Source: Lysinibacillus timonensis (GTDB lineage Bacteria > Bacillota > Bacilli > Bacillales_A > Planococcaceae). Taken from it: a stretch of 64,000 nucleotides of DNA. Of the stretch, positions 1 to 10,007 are shown piece by piece. Both the position numbers and the translations under genes were made by a program. The notes under the pieces were generated by a model. The model saw nothing but the letters and a program-made list of their open reading frames with translations, was not told the origin of the DNA and did no database searches. Where the stretch lies: the NCBI RefSeq assembly GCF_900291985.1, contig NZ_LT985980.1:3494001-3558000 (forward strand). The letters run 5' to 3'. Every line of letters starts with the position of its first letter. Position 1 is the stretch's first letter.

Positions 1-1755
1 ACAGAAACTATATATAAGGCTGAATTGGAATGGACGAGTTTGCTAAACAAAACGAAGTCCAATACTGCACGAGTTCCATACAGTAAATATAGCAGTTACA
101 TGGGAGGAAGGTTGTAGCTCTTACCCGGGGAGGTCTTACAAGGGTTCCCGACAAGAGAGATGGAATATCTCACAGGAACAAGCTTACCAGTGATGGCAAG
201 CTGAATTGTAAGAAGTCAGCAGAGGTCATAGTAGTTTCTCTGAAATGAAGGACTGAACAATAGCAATCTTGAAGAATTACGGAGGTGATGGCAGTGCAAA
301 GACCGCAGAAAACATCGCAAGATGGCTGTTTGCAAAGGGATAAGTTGGAAACTGAAGAGTATGCAAGAGTGTGTAGTCCTGCCGTTAAAGAAGTAGGTCA
401 ACAAGATGGTATCGATTTAATTGATAAAGTAATTGATAGTAATAATCTTTTCAGAGCATGTAAGAAGGTTAAAGCCAACAAAGGTGTGCCTGGAATAGAT
501 GGAATGACAGTAGATGAACTTTTTGGTCATGTCAGTAAATACCTACCCCATCTTAAGAGAAAACTGAAAGATGGCTCATATAAGCCTCTTCCAGTCAAAC
601 GGGTTGAAATCCCGAAGGCGGATGGTACAAAACGAAAATTAGGCATTCCATGTGTTAGAGACCGTATGGTCCAACAAGCAATATATCAAGTAATAGGTGG
701 AATAATAGACCCGAAATTTTCCGATTCAAGTTTTGGTTTTCGACCAAATAGAAACCAACACCAAGCCATAAAGAAATCTATCAAATACTATGAACAAGGC
801 TATAAAGTGGTAGTGGATTGTGATCTCAAAAGTTACTTTGACACCATTAACCATCAAAAGCTAATGGAATACCTCAAGGAATTCATTAAAGATAAAATTA
901 TATTAAAGCTAATTTGGAAATTTCTTAAAAGCGGAATATTAGAGAATGGCTTTACCAAACCAACTGAATTCGGTGCGCCTCAAGGCGGTGTACTTTCACC
1001 AATTCTTAGTAATGTTTATTTAAATCAGTTAGATATAGAACTGGAGGAAAGAGGACATAAATTCGTTCGCTTTGCGGATGATTTTTGCATCTACGTTAAA
1101 AGTAAACGAGCTGGTGAACGTGTCCTTGATAGCATTACAAAGTTTTTGGAGAAGGAACTGAAGCTGACAGTTAATAAAACTAAAAGTAAGGTGGGGTCTC
1201 CGACCAAACTAAAATTTTTAGGTTTCTGTATCCACAGTACATCTAAAAGTACAGGATGTAGACCACACCACTCCGCGAAGAAAAGATTCAGAGATAAACT
1301 AAAATATAAAACTAGACGAAATCGTACTGGTAAATTTGAGGATATCGTTAAAGAAATTAATCAAGTTACGGTTGGATGGATAAATTACTATGGCATTGGT
1401 TTGATGAAAATGTTCATTCAAGATATGAGAAAGTGGCTAAACCATCGGTTAAGGCAACTTATTTGGAAAAGGTGGAAGAAAGTCAAGACAAGGTACTATC
1501 AACTTAGGAGATTAGGTATCCAACACAATGAAGCCTGGAAAGTAGCGAATACCCGTAAGGGTTATTGGAGGATTTCAGGAAGTGAAACTCTACATAAAGC
1601 TATTAGAACAAAAACGCTCATCAAATGGGGAATAAAGGACCTTAATTATTTGTATGAGCGTCGATACTTAAGTTATTGAACCGCCGTATACGGAACCGTA
1701 CGTACGGTGGTGTGAGAGGTCGACTAGCCAATTAATGGCTAGTTTCCTACTCGAT
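1..1755 (+). mobile_element. Group IIC intron, copy 1 (5' end outside window)
   Basis: A self-splicing retroelement RNA with a reverse transcriptase ORF in domain IV. It matches copy 2 (15532-17423) almost base for base at an offset of 15668, so about 137 nt of its 5' end lie left of the window. The domain V hairpin is at 1680-1711, and a domain VI stem with the 3' terminus ctactcgat ends at 1755, where the two copies diverge two bases later. The RNA scaffold resembles the Oceanobacillus iheyensis group IIC intron as I remember it (established family knowledge, not a search). I noticed only a handful of differences from copy 2, so the two are recent duplicates. Class C introns insert just after intrinsic terminators; this copy's 5' flank is not visible. 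Confidence 0.9.
294..1679 (+). CDS. ltrA: Group II intron reverse transcriptase/maturase (copy 1)
   Basis: Intron-encoded protein that assists splicing and copies the intron RNA into DNA at a new site. RT motifs run in order: GIDGMTV, a conserved block IPKADGTKRKLGIPCVRDR, SSFGFRPNR, the catalytic block around VVDCDLKSYFDTI, GAPQGGVLSPIL, and the active-site box RFADDF (FADD in place of the commoner YADD). The C-terminal half is the basic maturase (X) and DNA-binding region ending in LYERRYLSY. There is no HNH endonuclease domain, as expected for class C. GGAGG at 281-285 lies 8 nt before GTG 294 but only 2 nt before ATG 288, so I prefer GTG 294; both keep the frame. It differs from copy 2 at three residues I can see (V/A in KGxPG, E/D in KxLKL, L/Q in TKxKF). 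Confidence 0.93.
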   Translation: MQRPQKTSQDGCLQRDKLETEEYARVCSPAVKEVGQQDGIDLIDKVIDSNNLFRACKKVKANKGVPGIDGMTVDELFGHVSKYLPHLKRKLKDGSYKPLPVKRVEIPKADGTKRKLGIPCVRDRMVQQAIYQVIGGIIDPKFSDSSFGFRPNRNQHQAIKKSIKYYEQGYKVVVDCDLKSYFDTINHQKLMEYLKEFIKDKIILKLIWKFLKSGILENGFTKPTEFGAPQGGVLSPILSNVYLNQLDIELEERGHKFVRFADDFCIYVKSKRAGERVLDSITKFLEKELKLTVNKTKSKVGSPTKLKFLGFCIHSTSKSTGCRPHHSAKKRFRDKLKYKTRRNRTGKFEDIVKEINQVTVGWINYYGIGLMKMFIQDMRKWLNHRLRQLIWKRWKKVKTRYYQLRRLGIQHNEAWKVANTRKGYWRISGSETLHKAIRTKTLIKWGIKDLNYLYERRYLSY

Positions 1756-1909
1756 TATGTATTGATAAGGTTGTGTTTAGGGTATATGTGATAAAGTTGT
1801 GGAGAGTAGAATCAGAAAATGTTTAAAGGCCCTTTCTATGATACAAAAATAAGAAGGACTTCGGCTGAAGCTATATCTTCTAGGGGGTCTATATTACAAA
1901 GAGAGAAAA

Positions 1910-3060
1910 AAAGTCAGAAGAAATGTCTCGTAGGATCTTCTATGAGACAAAACGGGTAAAGGGAAATGAAGAAATGTCTCGAAGGAGCGTTCTATGAGAC
2001 AAAACCAGGAAGAGGGAATGGAGAAATGTCTTGTAGAAGCGTTCTATGAGACAAAACGGGTAAAGGGAAGTGAAGAAATGTCTCGGAGAAGCGTTCTATG
2101 AGACAAAACCAGGAAGAGGGAATGGAGAAATGTCTAGTAGAAGCGTTCTATGAGACAAAACCAGGAAGAGGAAGTGAAGAAATGTCTCGAAGGAGCGTTC
2201 TATGAGACAAAACCAGGAAGAGGGAATGGAGAAATGTCTAGTAGAAGTGTTCTATGAGACAAAACCAGGAAGAGGAAATGAAGAAATGTCTCGAAGGAGC
2301 GTTCTATGAGACAAAACCAGGAAGAGGGAATGGAGAAATGTCTCGGAGAAGCGTTCTATGAGACAAAACCAGGAAGAGGGAATGGAGAAATGTCTAGTAA
2401 TAGCGTTCTATGAGACAAAACCAGGAAGAGGGAATGGAGAAATGTCTCGAAGGAGCATTCTATGAGACAAAACGGGTAAAAGGAAATGAAGAAATGTCTC
2501 GGAGAAGCGTTCTATGAGACAAAACCAGGAAGAGGGAATGGAGAAATGTCTCGAAGGAGCATTCTATGAGACAAAACGGGTAAAAGGAAATGAAGAAATG
2601 TCTCGAAGGAGCATTCTATGAGACAAAACCAGGAAGAGGGAATGGAGAAATGTCTCGGAGAAGCGTTCTATGAGACAAAACCAAGAAGAGGGAATGGAGA
2701 AATGTCTAGTAAAAGGGTTCTATGAGACAAAACCAGGAAGAGGAAGTGAAGAAATGTCTCGAAGGAGCGTTCTATGAGACAAAACCAGGAAGAGGGAATG
2801 GAGAAATGTCTAGTAAAAGCGTTCTATGAGACAAAACCAGGAAGAGGAAATGAAGAAATGTCTCGAAGGAGCGTTCTATGAGACAAAACCAGGAAGAGGG
2901 AATGGAGAAATGTCTCGGAGAAGCGTTCTATGAGACAAAACGGGTAAAAGGAAATGAAGAAATGTCTCGAAGGAGCATTCTATGAGACAAAACGGGTAAA
3001 AGGAAGTGAAGAAATGTCTAGTAGAAGCGTTCTATGAAAAGAAGCGAGGAATAAAAACCT
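1910..3060 (+). repeat. Array A: 22 tandem units of exactly 52 bp
   Basis: The box tatgagacaaaa starts at 1941 and recurs at 1993, 2045, 2097 and so on to 3033 (where it decays to tatgaaaa). That makes 22 positions and 21 intervals, all of 52 bp with no indel. Each unit reads roughly aaatgtctcg-aaggagcg-ttctatgagacaaaa, then one of two tails (ccaggaagagggaatgg or cgggtaaaggaaatgaa). TGTCTC and GAGACA within a unit can pair into a hairpin; units with tgtctagta lose that pairing. No open frame or RBS. It lies between intron copy 1 and the 3' end of the minus-strand SLH gene, beyond that gene's terminator. I do not recognise it as a described repeat family. Confidence 0.95.
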
Positions 3061-3082
3061 CAATCAATACTGCAAAACCAAA

Positions 3083-3121
3083 TACCCCCTCTCAAGCATT
3101 CAATCGCTCAAGAGGGGGTTA
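3083..3121 (-). terminator. Probable intrinsic terminator of the SLH glucosaminidase gene
   Basis: The minus strand forms ACCCCCTCT...AGAGGGGGT with partly mismatched inner bases, followed by a modest T-rich tract (atttggtttt). It lies 20 bp past the stop codon. The stem is symmetrical enough to work on either strand. Confidence 0.6.
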
Positions 3122-3141
3122 TTTATTAGTGTATTGCTAGA

Positions 3142-5193
3142 TTAGTATTCACTTACTTTATTAATTAAATCTTCACGAATCCATACGAACTCTGGTGTTG
3201 AATTGTCTGCTGTTGGTGTTGCATCGGAGTAAATTTTATACCATACATAACCGTCTGAAGCTTCTTCCTCATGAACGATAAATACAGGATAACCGTATTC
3301 AGCATGCTCACCTGCACGTTTTTGATCATAAGTATAAGCGATAGCGCTACTTGTTGATGGTTCAACTCGAGCATTTACAGGACCAGCAGTTGCCATTACC
3401 ATACCAATTTCACCATTATTGTAATCTTTGAATCCATTACGAGAATCCATGCGGTACATGTGGCCGGCTACTTTTGAACCCCAATGTGGGTCAGATGCAT
3501 AGTTTACGTTAATGCCAGCTGTTTTGTTCCCAGGAACTGCACCTTCATTACGATAATCACCGTTTTGAGGTAAGTAGTTTAGATTTAAGAAATAATTCAC
3601 AAATGCATAAACACTTTCTTCAGGTTTATCGTATTTTTCACCCGTTTTGTTCGGATCGTGATCATATACTTTAATTCCAAACAAGTTATTAATATCTCGA
3701 GCTTTTGCACTTAAACCATAGTCACTTTCATGGATAGCAGTTGCTAAAATGAATAGTGCATTTACACGATAAGATTCTTCCATTTCCTTCATGTAACTGC
3801 CTAAGCCTATTAATTTAGAATCTACTGTTGCGTTTGCATATTTGCTAACGCCAGAATCTTGTTTAGCTTGTAACTCTTTCATGATGATTGCATCTAGTTC
3901 TTCAGCTGAATAATTTGACGGCTTACGAACAGAAGCAAATTGGAAGTAAGGGTAGTAAGTTCCCACTTCTTTCATGTTTTCATTGTAAAAATGAACGCCA
4001 TCGAAGCTATAGAATGTATCTCCTTCTTCCATAAATGAAGAATCGATTGGCCCTACCGAATAGAACCCTTCTGATTTTTTAGTAACATGGTTATAAATAC
4101 GGTGATTTAACAAACCGTTCTGAACAAAGTATTGATCACGATTTTCAATTACAGCATTAGGGATAATGCTCACGTCAGTAGGCTTCACATAACCTACTAC
4201 ATCGCCAATTTGTACTTTCACATACTCAACACCGTTTGAATTAACTTCAGTACCAATGTATCTTAACTCGCGACCTTCTGTAACATATGATATTTGCTCT
4301 ACAAAGTTATTATAAGCAAAGATACGAGTAGTATTCTCAGCTGTATCAGCTGCATAGGCTAGTCCATTTGGAGCTTTAATAATATTTTCACCTAGGTAAA
4401 TTAAATTCAATGAAGAAGATGCTTCAAGCGCAGCTAATGCCTCTTGATATGTTTGATATTTTGTTGGATTTTTTGTTACTGAGCCATTTGAAACACTACC
4501 AACATAATAAACATCTTTTACAACTTCTTCTTGATCATTTTCGTTATCGTTTACATTATCATCTTGTTCTGGTGTATTATATTTTTCAGCTTCATGATAC
4601 ATACGGAATAAAAATGCTGCTGCATGTGCGATTGTTGCTGAATCTTTCGGATTGAAATATACACCGTTGTCTGTATGTGAGCCACGGATAATGTTATAAT
4701 AAACGGATGTAGCTACACCTTTTTCAAACGAATGGAAAATTCGCCCATTATCTTTAAATGTCAGAGGTGCCTCATCTAGTGGAACATCTAGATACTTTAA
4801 TGCGTTGTATAACATACCGGCCATTTGCTGACGGGTAATTTCATCGTCTGGTCTGAATGTTCCATCTGGATAACCACTTAAAATTCCAGCACCAGCAGCA
4901 TTTTGTACTTCACGTGTTAGTCTAGCACCTTTAATATCTGTGAATGTGTATTTAGTAGAAGTGGGTAAATCTAGAGCACGAGCTATATACGATGCAAACT
5001 CTCCACGAGTAACGTGTCGATTTGGGTTATAGTTCCCTTTTGAATCTGGTAGAATAACTCCTTTGTTAGCCCAGTATGTAAGCTCAGTTTTCATTTGATG
5101 ATCACTGATATCATTGGCGTATGCTTCAGTTGTCGTTGCAACTGATAATGTTAGAAAACTAGCACACACTAAAGCTAGTGACTTTTTGAACAT
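3142..5193 (-). CDS. SLH-domain cell-wall N-acetylglucosaminidase (GH73-like)
   Basis: Predicted secreted peptidoglycan hydrolase of 683 aa held on the wall through its SLH domains. Residues 1-26 are a signal peptide (MFKKSLALVCASFLTLSVA... AYA). Three SLH repeats follow (about 28-205; NPNRHVTRGEFASYIARAL, GYPDGTFRPDDEITRQQMAG, then a weaker third). Next come an acidic linker (EQDDNVNDNENDQEE), an unassigned middle region, and a glucosaminidase domain near 455-600 with the motif TAIHESDYGLSAKA, where E489 is the likely catalytic acid. A C-terminal SH3b-like segment (PVNARVEPSTSSAIAYTY) ends the protein. I chose ATG 5193 because gaggagg precedes it by 7 nt; the longer frame begins at TTG 5217 upstream of that RBS. 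SLH anchoring needs pyruvylated wall polymer, the product of CsaB nearby. The GH73 call is by motif only. Confidence 0.85.
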   Translation of the reverse strand: MFKKSLALVCASFLTLSVATTTEAYANDISDHQMKTELTYWANKGVILPDSKGNYNPNRHVTRGEFASYIARALDLPTSTKYTFTDIKGARLTREVQNAAGAGILSGYPDGTFRPDDEITRQQMAGMLYNALKYLDVPLDEAPLTFKDNGRIFHSFEKGVATSVYYNIIRGSHTDNGVYFNPKDSATIAHAAAFLFRMYHEAEKYNTPEQDDNVNDNENDQEEVVKDVYYVGSVSNGSVTKNPTKYQTYQEALAALEASSSLNLIYLGENIIKAPNGLAYAADTAENTTRIFAYNNFVEQISYVTEGRELRYIGTEVNSNGVEYVKVQIGDVVGYVKPTDVSIIPNAVIENRDQYFVQNGLLNHRIYNHVTKKSEGFYSVGPIDSSFMEEGDTFYSFDGVHFYNENMKEVGTYYPYFQFASVRKPSNYSAEELDAIIMKELQAKQDSGVSKYANATVDSKLIGLGSYMKEMEESYRVNALFILATAIHESDYGLSAKARDINNLFGIKVYDHDPNKTGEKYDKPEESVYAFVNYFLNLNYLPQNGDYRNEGAVPGNKTAGINVNYASDPHWGSKVAGHMYRMDSRNGFKDYNNGEIGMVMATAGPVNARVEPSTSSAIAYTYDQKRAGEHAEYGYPVFIVHEEEASDGYVWYKIYSDATPTADNSTPEFVWIREDLINKVSEY

Positions 5194-5435
5194 TGAAGTT
5201 CCTCCTCTCAATTGCAATCATAGATGATATAATGATAGCAATATTCGACGAGAAATGATAGATATTTTCTCTAAAATAGTAGATTAGTATGTAATTATAA
5301 ATGGTAGGGAAAATAGGAGCATGAAAAGATTTGTAATCAAAATGTAACCATATTATACTTAAAAAAAGTTGTAGAATAATTTGGGTTATAAGGTATAACA
5401 ATAAATAGATTTAAAAAGAGGGGATCGAAAAATAA

Positions 5436-6917
5436 ATGTTAGACATCTCTACCAAGATTGAAAGAAAAGAATGGCTAGAAATAGCACTAGCAATAATGGT
5501 ACTTATTGCAGGAATGCTATTACCATCTTCCTTTGCATTAATAAGCACAACAATTTTCTTTGCTTTGTTCGCTTTTTTTAAACCTTATCAAAGCTTAGTA
5601 ATCCTAATACCATATGTTATTTTTCGTTCTTTCTTTATTGAAATAAATACAGGATTGAAATTAATTGGGGATTTAATTACCTTTATTGTACTAATTCGAT
5701 TATTACTATTAAATATAAAACATTGGAAATCATGGTTCCATTTTAAACTGTTTGAGTGGTTTTTCTTTATCTTCCTCATATTCGGAGCTATTATCGGTTA
5801 TTTAAATGGAGTAAGTATTGCATCGGTTGTTTTCCAAATACGAACGTTTCTTATTATGTACTTATTGTATTTTGTCATTAGCCGCCTAAATTTACCGAAA
5901 AATTTCTTTGTAAAAGCTTCTTGGATAACTGTCCTTTCAGGGATTGTGTTGTTTATACAAGGTGTGGCAGAAAAAATCTCCGGACGTCAGTGGCTGATGC
6001 CAGAAGTCTGGTCCGATAAAGTATTATCTTCAACAAATGTAGTTCGTATTTACGGCTTATTAAATAATCCAAACTCATTAGCATTAGTCATGTTCTTTGC
6101 TATTGCCGCAGTTTTCTTCCTTCGTTGGGTATATAAAGATGAGAAGTTTAAATGGTTCTTTATCGTATCACAAGTAGCATTTTCAGGTCTTATTATACTA
6201 ACGTTATCAAGAGGTACGTGGATTTTCATTTTCGTCTTTATTGTGTTCTTATTCTTAATTGCTAGAAAAGTTAAGATGTTAAAACAGTTTGGAATAACGT
6301 TTATTGCGTCCATTATTTTGGTGTATTTACCAGTAAACTTAACGGTTGTTATTATGGAAAGTATTGGCATTGAAAATCCTAACGGTTCTTCAAGTTCATT
6401 GGGTGGTTTAGGTAACCGCTTTGCAGAAACTTTTGATGAAGATACTCTTGGATTAGCGGCCGAAAGTGGACGACTCTTCTATATTAAAAAAGGGTTTGAA
6501 ATATTAGCTGATTATCCCTTAACTGGTGCTGGTTTCGGTACGTTTGGCGGTTCGGCAACACTATCCTACGATTCGCCTATTTATGAGGAATATGGAATTA
6601 GATCGGATATTTATGGTGGTAAGAACTTTTACTCGGACAATCAATATATCCAAGTAATTGCTGAAACTGGAGCAATGGGTGTTATCTTATTTGCAGGATT
6701 TTTACTATCCATGCTGTGGTTATTCATAAGAAATAAACAAAATACGTTTGGTCAAATTATGTTCGCGTTATGGTTTGCAACAGGTGCATCAGGCGTTGTG
6801 TATAATATTTGGGAGTTAAAAGTATTCGCGATGTTCTACTTCATGTTGTTTGGAATCTTTGCTTCAGTGAAAAATTATTATCAAAAGTTACAACTATTAA
6901 AAGAAGAAGAAGTATAG
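5436..6917 (+). CDS. O-antigen ligase/polymerase-like membrane protein
   Basis: 493-aa polytopic protein with about ten or more hydrophobic segments and one long extracytoplasmic loop (about residues 310-400, SSSSLGGLGNRFAETFDED through GGKNFYSDNQYIQ), the layout of the Wzy_C/O-antigen ligase family. The loop motif LTGAGFGTFGGSA resembles the family's conserved region. In Gram-positives such proteins polymerise or ligate envelope polysaccharide on the outer face of the membrane. The neighbouring csaB, GT4 and flippase genes suggest a role in secondary wall polymer assembly, but this is inference from context. Agagggga precedes the ATG at normal spacing. It has its own terminator and is divergent from the SLH gene on its left. 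Confidence 0.8.
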   Translation: MLDISTKIERKEWLEIALAIMVLIAGMLLPSSFALISTTIFFALFAFFKPYQSLVILIPYVIFRSFFIEINTGLKLIGDLITFIVLIRLLLLNIKHWKSWFHFKLFEWFFFIFLIFGAIIGYLNGVSIASVVFQIRTFLIMYLLYFVISRLNLPKNFFVKASWITVLSGIVLFIQGVAEKISGRQWLMPEVWSDKVLSSTNVVRIYGLLNNPNSLALVMFFAIAAVFFLRWVYKDEKFKWFFIVSQVAFSGLIILTLSRGTWIFIFVFIVFLFLIARKVKMLKQFGITFIASIILVYLPVNLTVVIMESIGIENPNGSSSSLGGLGNRFAETFDEDTLGLAAESGRLFYIKKGFEILADYPLTGAGFGTFGGSATLSYDSPIYEEYGIRSDIYGGKNFYSDNQYIQVIAETGAMGVILFAGFLLSMLWLFIRNKQNTFGQIMFALWFATGASGVVYNIWELKVFAMFYFMLFGIFASVKNYYQKLQLLKEEEV

Positions 6918-6942
6918 ATATTGCTACATTAATTGACCATTG

Positions 6943-6979
6943 AAAGGCAGTCTCTCATCTACGAGAGCTGCCTTTTTTT
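6943..6979 (+). terminator. Intrinsic terminator after the O-antigen ligase-like gene
   Basis: AAAGGCAGTCTCTC pairs with GAGAGCTGCCTTT (loop atctac, with a small asymmetry) and runs into a T tract (6972-6979), 25 bp after the stop codon. Confidence 0.9.
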
Positions 6980-7203
6980 ACTTTATAAATTTGGACCTTC
7001 TTAACTCGCTACCATTTTATAGTATAATTTGTCTATTTATCTCTATTTTAATAATAATTATCTATTGGATAGGTGGAATGTAATAGAGTTATTACATAAT
7101 TGATACAATAGAAATATAGAATGATAGACATTTATTTGATATATTTAACATATCAATGCAATAAAGGAAGGTGACATGCTTCTTTACCATTTGGAGCAAC
7201 ATT

Positions 7204-9948
7204 ATGAAAAAGAAAATAGCGATCGTATTGAGTTTTTTATTAACTGTGTCTGTAGCGTTTACAGGCGTAAAAAGTTATGCTGCTATTCCTACGCTGAATG
7301 AGTCATACCCTGTCTCACAAGGTGTAAATTATTCGAATTATACATATACGAAGTCTAATATTAATCTATTAGAAGTAAATCTAGCGAATCCTTTCACTAA
7401 ACTAGAGTTAAGTATACCTTCTCCAATCACATCACTTTCAACAGTCACAAATCGTGCAAATAGTGATACAAAAGAAGGACATCGAGTAGTAGGGGCTATC
7501 AATTCTAATTTCTTTAATATGTCAGATGGCTATCCGTTATATTTAATAGCACAATATAACAAAATTTTGTCACCTGAAGTCATTTCGGCAGACGATAGCT
7601 ATTATGTAAGTAAGCCAATCGCTTTTGGTGTAACAGCTGATGGAAAAGCTGAAATTGATTATTATGACACGGAATTTGTTGTAAATTATAAAGGTGAAGA
7701 AATCGAATTCGATGGATTGAACGTACAACGTGGGGCCGATGAAGGAATTATTTATACACCACAACATCATAGTTCAAAAACACCAACGAATAAGTATGGT
7801 ATGGAGTTTGTTGTCGAAACATCCGAAACAATCACATCAACTCAATTTGGCCAAACATTGTCTGGTAAAGTGACAAAAATTCGTAAATATGAAGATGATA
7901 ATAGATCAACTATCCCTAGGAACGGCTTTGTTATCTCTGTAAATGGTGATGCACTTCAAAAGTTTAAAAATGTCCAAATAGGTGAACAAATGTCTGTAAC
8001 GATTGATGTTAACCCAATTTGGAAAGATGCAAAGTTCATGGCAACGAGTGGTCCGTTACTGGTCTACAATGGAAAAGTTAATCTAACAATCGATCCCAAT
8101 AGCTCACGCGCAAGACAAGTCACAGCAAGAACAGCTATTGCAATTGATAAGGATAAACAAAAAGTTTTCCTCGTTACAGTTGATAGTGGAAATGGCAGTA
8201 ACGGTATGACGATGACGCAATTTGCAAATTATCTTGTAACGCTTGGTGTTGATCGTGCAATTAACCTTGATGGTGGTGGATCGACAACGATGGGTATTCG
8301 AAAATATGGTAGTAATACAGTTGTATTAGCGAATAATCCATCTGGTGGTGCACAACGGAGAGTATCTGCTGTACTTGAAGCAATTAGTACTGGTGCAACA
8401 GGTTCACCAAAAACGTTAAAAGTGACACGCGATAAAGTTGGTACAATGCTAATTGGTTCAACAGTAAATCTCACACCGGAGTATGTACTAGATGAACACT
8501 ACAACCCAGTTGCTTATAAAACGGCTGATTTTAACATAACTACGACAAATAATCTTGTTGAAGTAAATGGGTTAAGCTACAAAGCAGTTTCTCCGGGTTC
8601 TGAAACAATCGTTGTAGCAAATGGAAATGCATCACAAACTATTAAATTTGATGTATTAGATGCGCCTAGTACTCTAGCAATCTCTGCAACAAGTACAACA
8701 ATTGATCCAAATTCAAACATGCAATTTACTGCAACTGCTAAGGATGCAAACGGGAACAATTTAATTTATTCTCCTTCACAGTTAACATGGACAGTTGAGG
8801 GAGACATTGGATCAGTTAGCAGTTCAGGTCTATTCACATCCAATGGAACAATTGGTAAAGGTGCCATTGTTGCAACTTTAGGTACGAAATCTGTGAAAAA
8901 AGAAATAGAAGTAAAAGAATCCTATACAAAGGATACTTTTGCAATTAGTAATTTTGAAGACACTTCTAAATGGGAAGTGAAAACGACTTTATCAAAAGGT
9001 AATCATGAATTAATTTCTTCTTCGAAATTCGGTAAAGAAGGAAAGTATTCATTGAAGTTGAATTACGATATGACTGGTAATCAATCTGGCACTGCTGCGG
9101 CTTACTTAGAGTCAAAATCACCGATTGTACTACCTGGTAATCCATCTAAACTGGGTGTTTGGATGTTCGGTGATGGAAATGAAACTTGGGTCCGTGGATA
9201 TGTAAAAGATGCTAAAGGAACGAAGCATACAGTTGATTTCACAGCAGAAAACGGCCAAACATGGACTGGTTGGAAGTATGTTGAAGCTGAGTTACCGATA
9301 GATGCACCAAGACCACTTACTTTTGATACTATTTACATCGCTCAACCAACTGTTTCTAAACAAAAAGCAGGTGCGGTTTATTTTGACAAATTACAAGCCG
9401 TCTATAAAGAAACATATGAAGAACCAATCTTTAAAGATGTAGCAAATGACTATGTTTATAAAAAACAAATTGATTATTTAGTCGACAACGGATTTATTAG
9501 TGGATATACAGATGGAACATTTAAACCAGATTTAAATCTAACACGTGCACACGCTGCAATTCTATTATCGAATGTTTTAGATTTAGATACGTCAAAAGTA
9601 ACAAATCCAGATTTTACAGACGTTCCTAAGGATCATCCATACTATAAACAAATCGCTGCAATTGAAAATGCTGGCGTAATGAATGGTAAAGGTGACGGTA
9701 ATTTCGATCCGAATGGACAACTCACACGTGCACAAATGGCAGTCATACTAGTAAATGCATTCAAATATACAGGTACACCTGAAACAACATTTACAGATGT
9801 AAGTGCTGACTATTGGGCAGGGAATGCTATTTACGCTTTAGCAGCAAATGGTATTACGTCAGGTTATCCAGACCAAACATTCAAACCTAGTGATTCCGTA
9901 TCACGAAAACATTTCAGCTTATTCTTATATAGTGCATTAACGAAATAA
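7204..9948 (+). CDS. SLH-anchored NAGPA-type phosphodiester glycosidase
   Basis: 914-aa secreted surface protein. The signal peptide is MKKKIAIVLSFLLTVSVAF ending near SYAA. A phosphodiester glycosidase (NAGPA/DUF2233) domain spans about 95-395, with VTVDSGNGSNGMTM, then the hallmark AINLDGGGSTTMG near residue 356 and GGAQRRVSAVLEA. It is followed by a bacterial Ig-like region (about 505-575), a jelly-roll-like carbohydrate-binding region (about 580-735, starting ISNFEDTSKWEV), and three C-terminal SLH repeats (about 740-914; GYTDGTFKPDLNLTRAHA, GKGDGNFDPNGQLTRAQMA, GYPDQTFKPSDSVSRKHF). NAGPA-family enzymes cleave sugar-phosphodiester bonds; a wall or exopolysaccharide substrate is plausible here but unproven. 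ATG 7204 fits the signal peptide, with a weak ttggagc RBS upstream; a longer frame from 7171 has no signal-like start. Confidence 0.85.
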   Translation: MKKKIAIVLSFLLTVSVAFTGVKSYAAIPTLNESYPVSQGVNYSNYTYTKSNINLLEVNLANPFTKLELSIPSPITSLSTVTNRANSDTKEGHRVVGAINSNFFNMSDGYPLYLIAQYNKILSPEVISADDSYYVSKPIAFGVTADGKAEIDYYDTEFVVNYKGEEIEFDGLNVQRGADEGIIYTPQHHSSKTPTNKYGMEFVVETSETITSTQFGQTLSGKVTKIRKYEDDNRSTIPRNGFVISVNGDALQKFKNVQIGEQMSVTIDVNPIWKDAKFMATSGPLLVYNGKVNLTIDPNSSRARQVTARTAIAIDKDKQKVFLVTVDSGNGSNGMTMTQFANYLVTLGVDRAINLDGGGSTTMGIRKYGSNTVVLANNPSGGAQRRVSAVLEAISTGATGSPKTLKVTRDKVGTMLIGSTVNLTPEYVLDEHYNPVAYKTADFNITTTNNLVEVNGLSYKAVSPGSETIVVANGNASQTIKFDVLDAPSTLAISATSTTIDPNSNMQFTATAKDANGNNLIYSPSQLTWTVEGDIGSVSSSGLFTSNGTIGKGAIVATLGTKSVKKEIEVKESYTKDTFAISNFEDTSKWEVKTTLSKGNHELISSSKFGKEGKYSLKLNYDMTGNQSGTAAAYLESKSPIVLPGNPSKLGVWMFGDGNETWVRGYVKDAKGTKHTVDFTAENGQTWTGWKYVEAELPIDAPRPLTFDTIYIAQPTVSKQKAGAVYFDKLQAVYKETYEEPIFKDVANDYVYKKQIDYLVDNGFISGYTDGTFKPDLNLTRAHAAILLSNVLDLDTSKVTNPDFTDVPKDHPYYKQIAAIENAGVMNGKGDGNFDPNGQLTRAQMAVILVNAFKYTGTPETTFTDVSADYWAGNAIYALAANGITSGYPDQTFKPSDSVSRKHFSLFLYSALTK

Positions 9949-9952
9949 AATG

Positions 9953-9991
9953 AAAAAGGCAAAATCCGATTGTGATGGATTTTGCCTTTTT
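9953..9991 (+). terminator. Intrinsic terminator after the phosphodiester glycosidase gene
   Basis: AAAAAGGCAAAATCC and GGATTTTGCCTTTTT form a 15-bp stem around gattgtgat; the A and T runs make it potentially bidirectional. It starts 5 bp after the stop codon. Confidence 0.93.
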
Positions 9992-10007
9992 GATTGGCAT
10001 AAGAATG

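Noticed and set aside
216-404. 62-aa minus-strand ORF at the RT start, repeated at 15884-16072
   Set aside because: Present only because the intron is duplicated; antisense to intron RNA and the RT start.
1910-3060. Array A as a CRISPR array
   Set aside because: The whole 52-bp unit repeats, including the would-be spacer part (only two tail types), and there are no cas genes.
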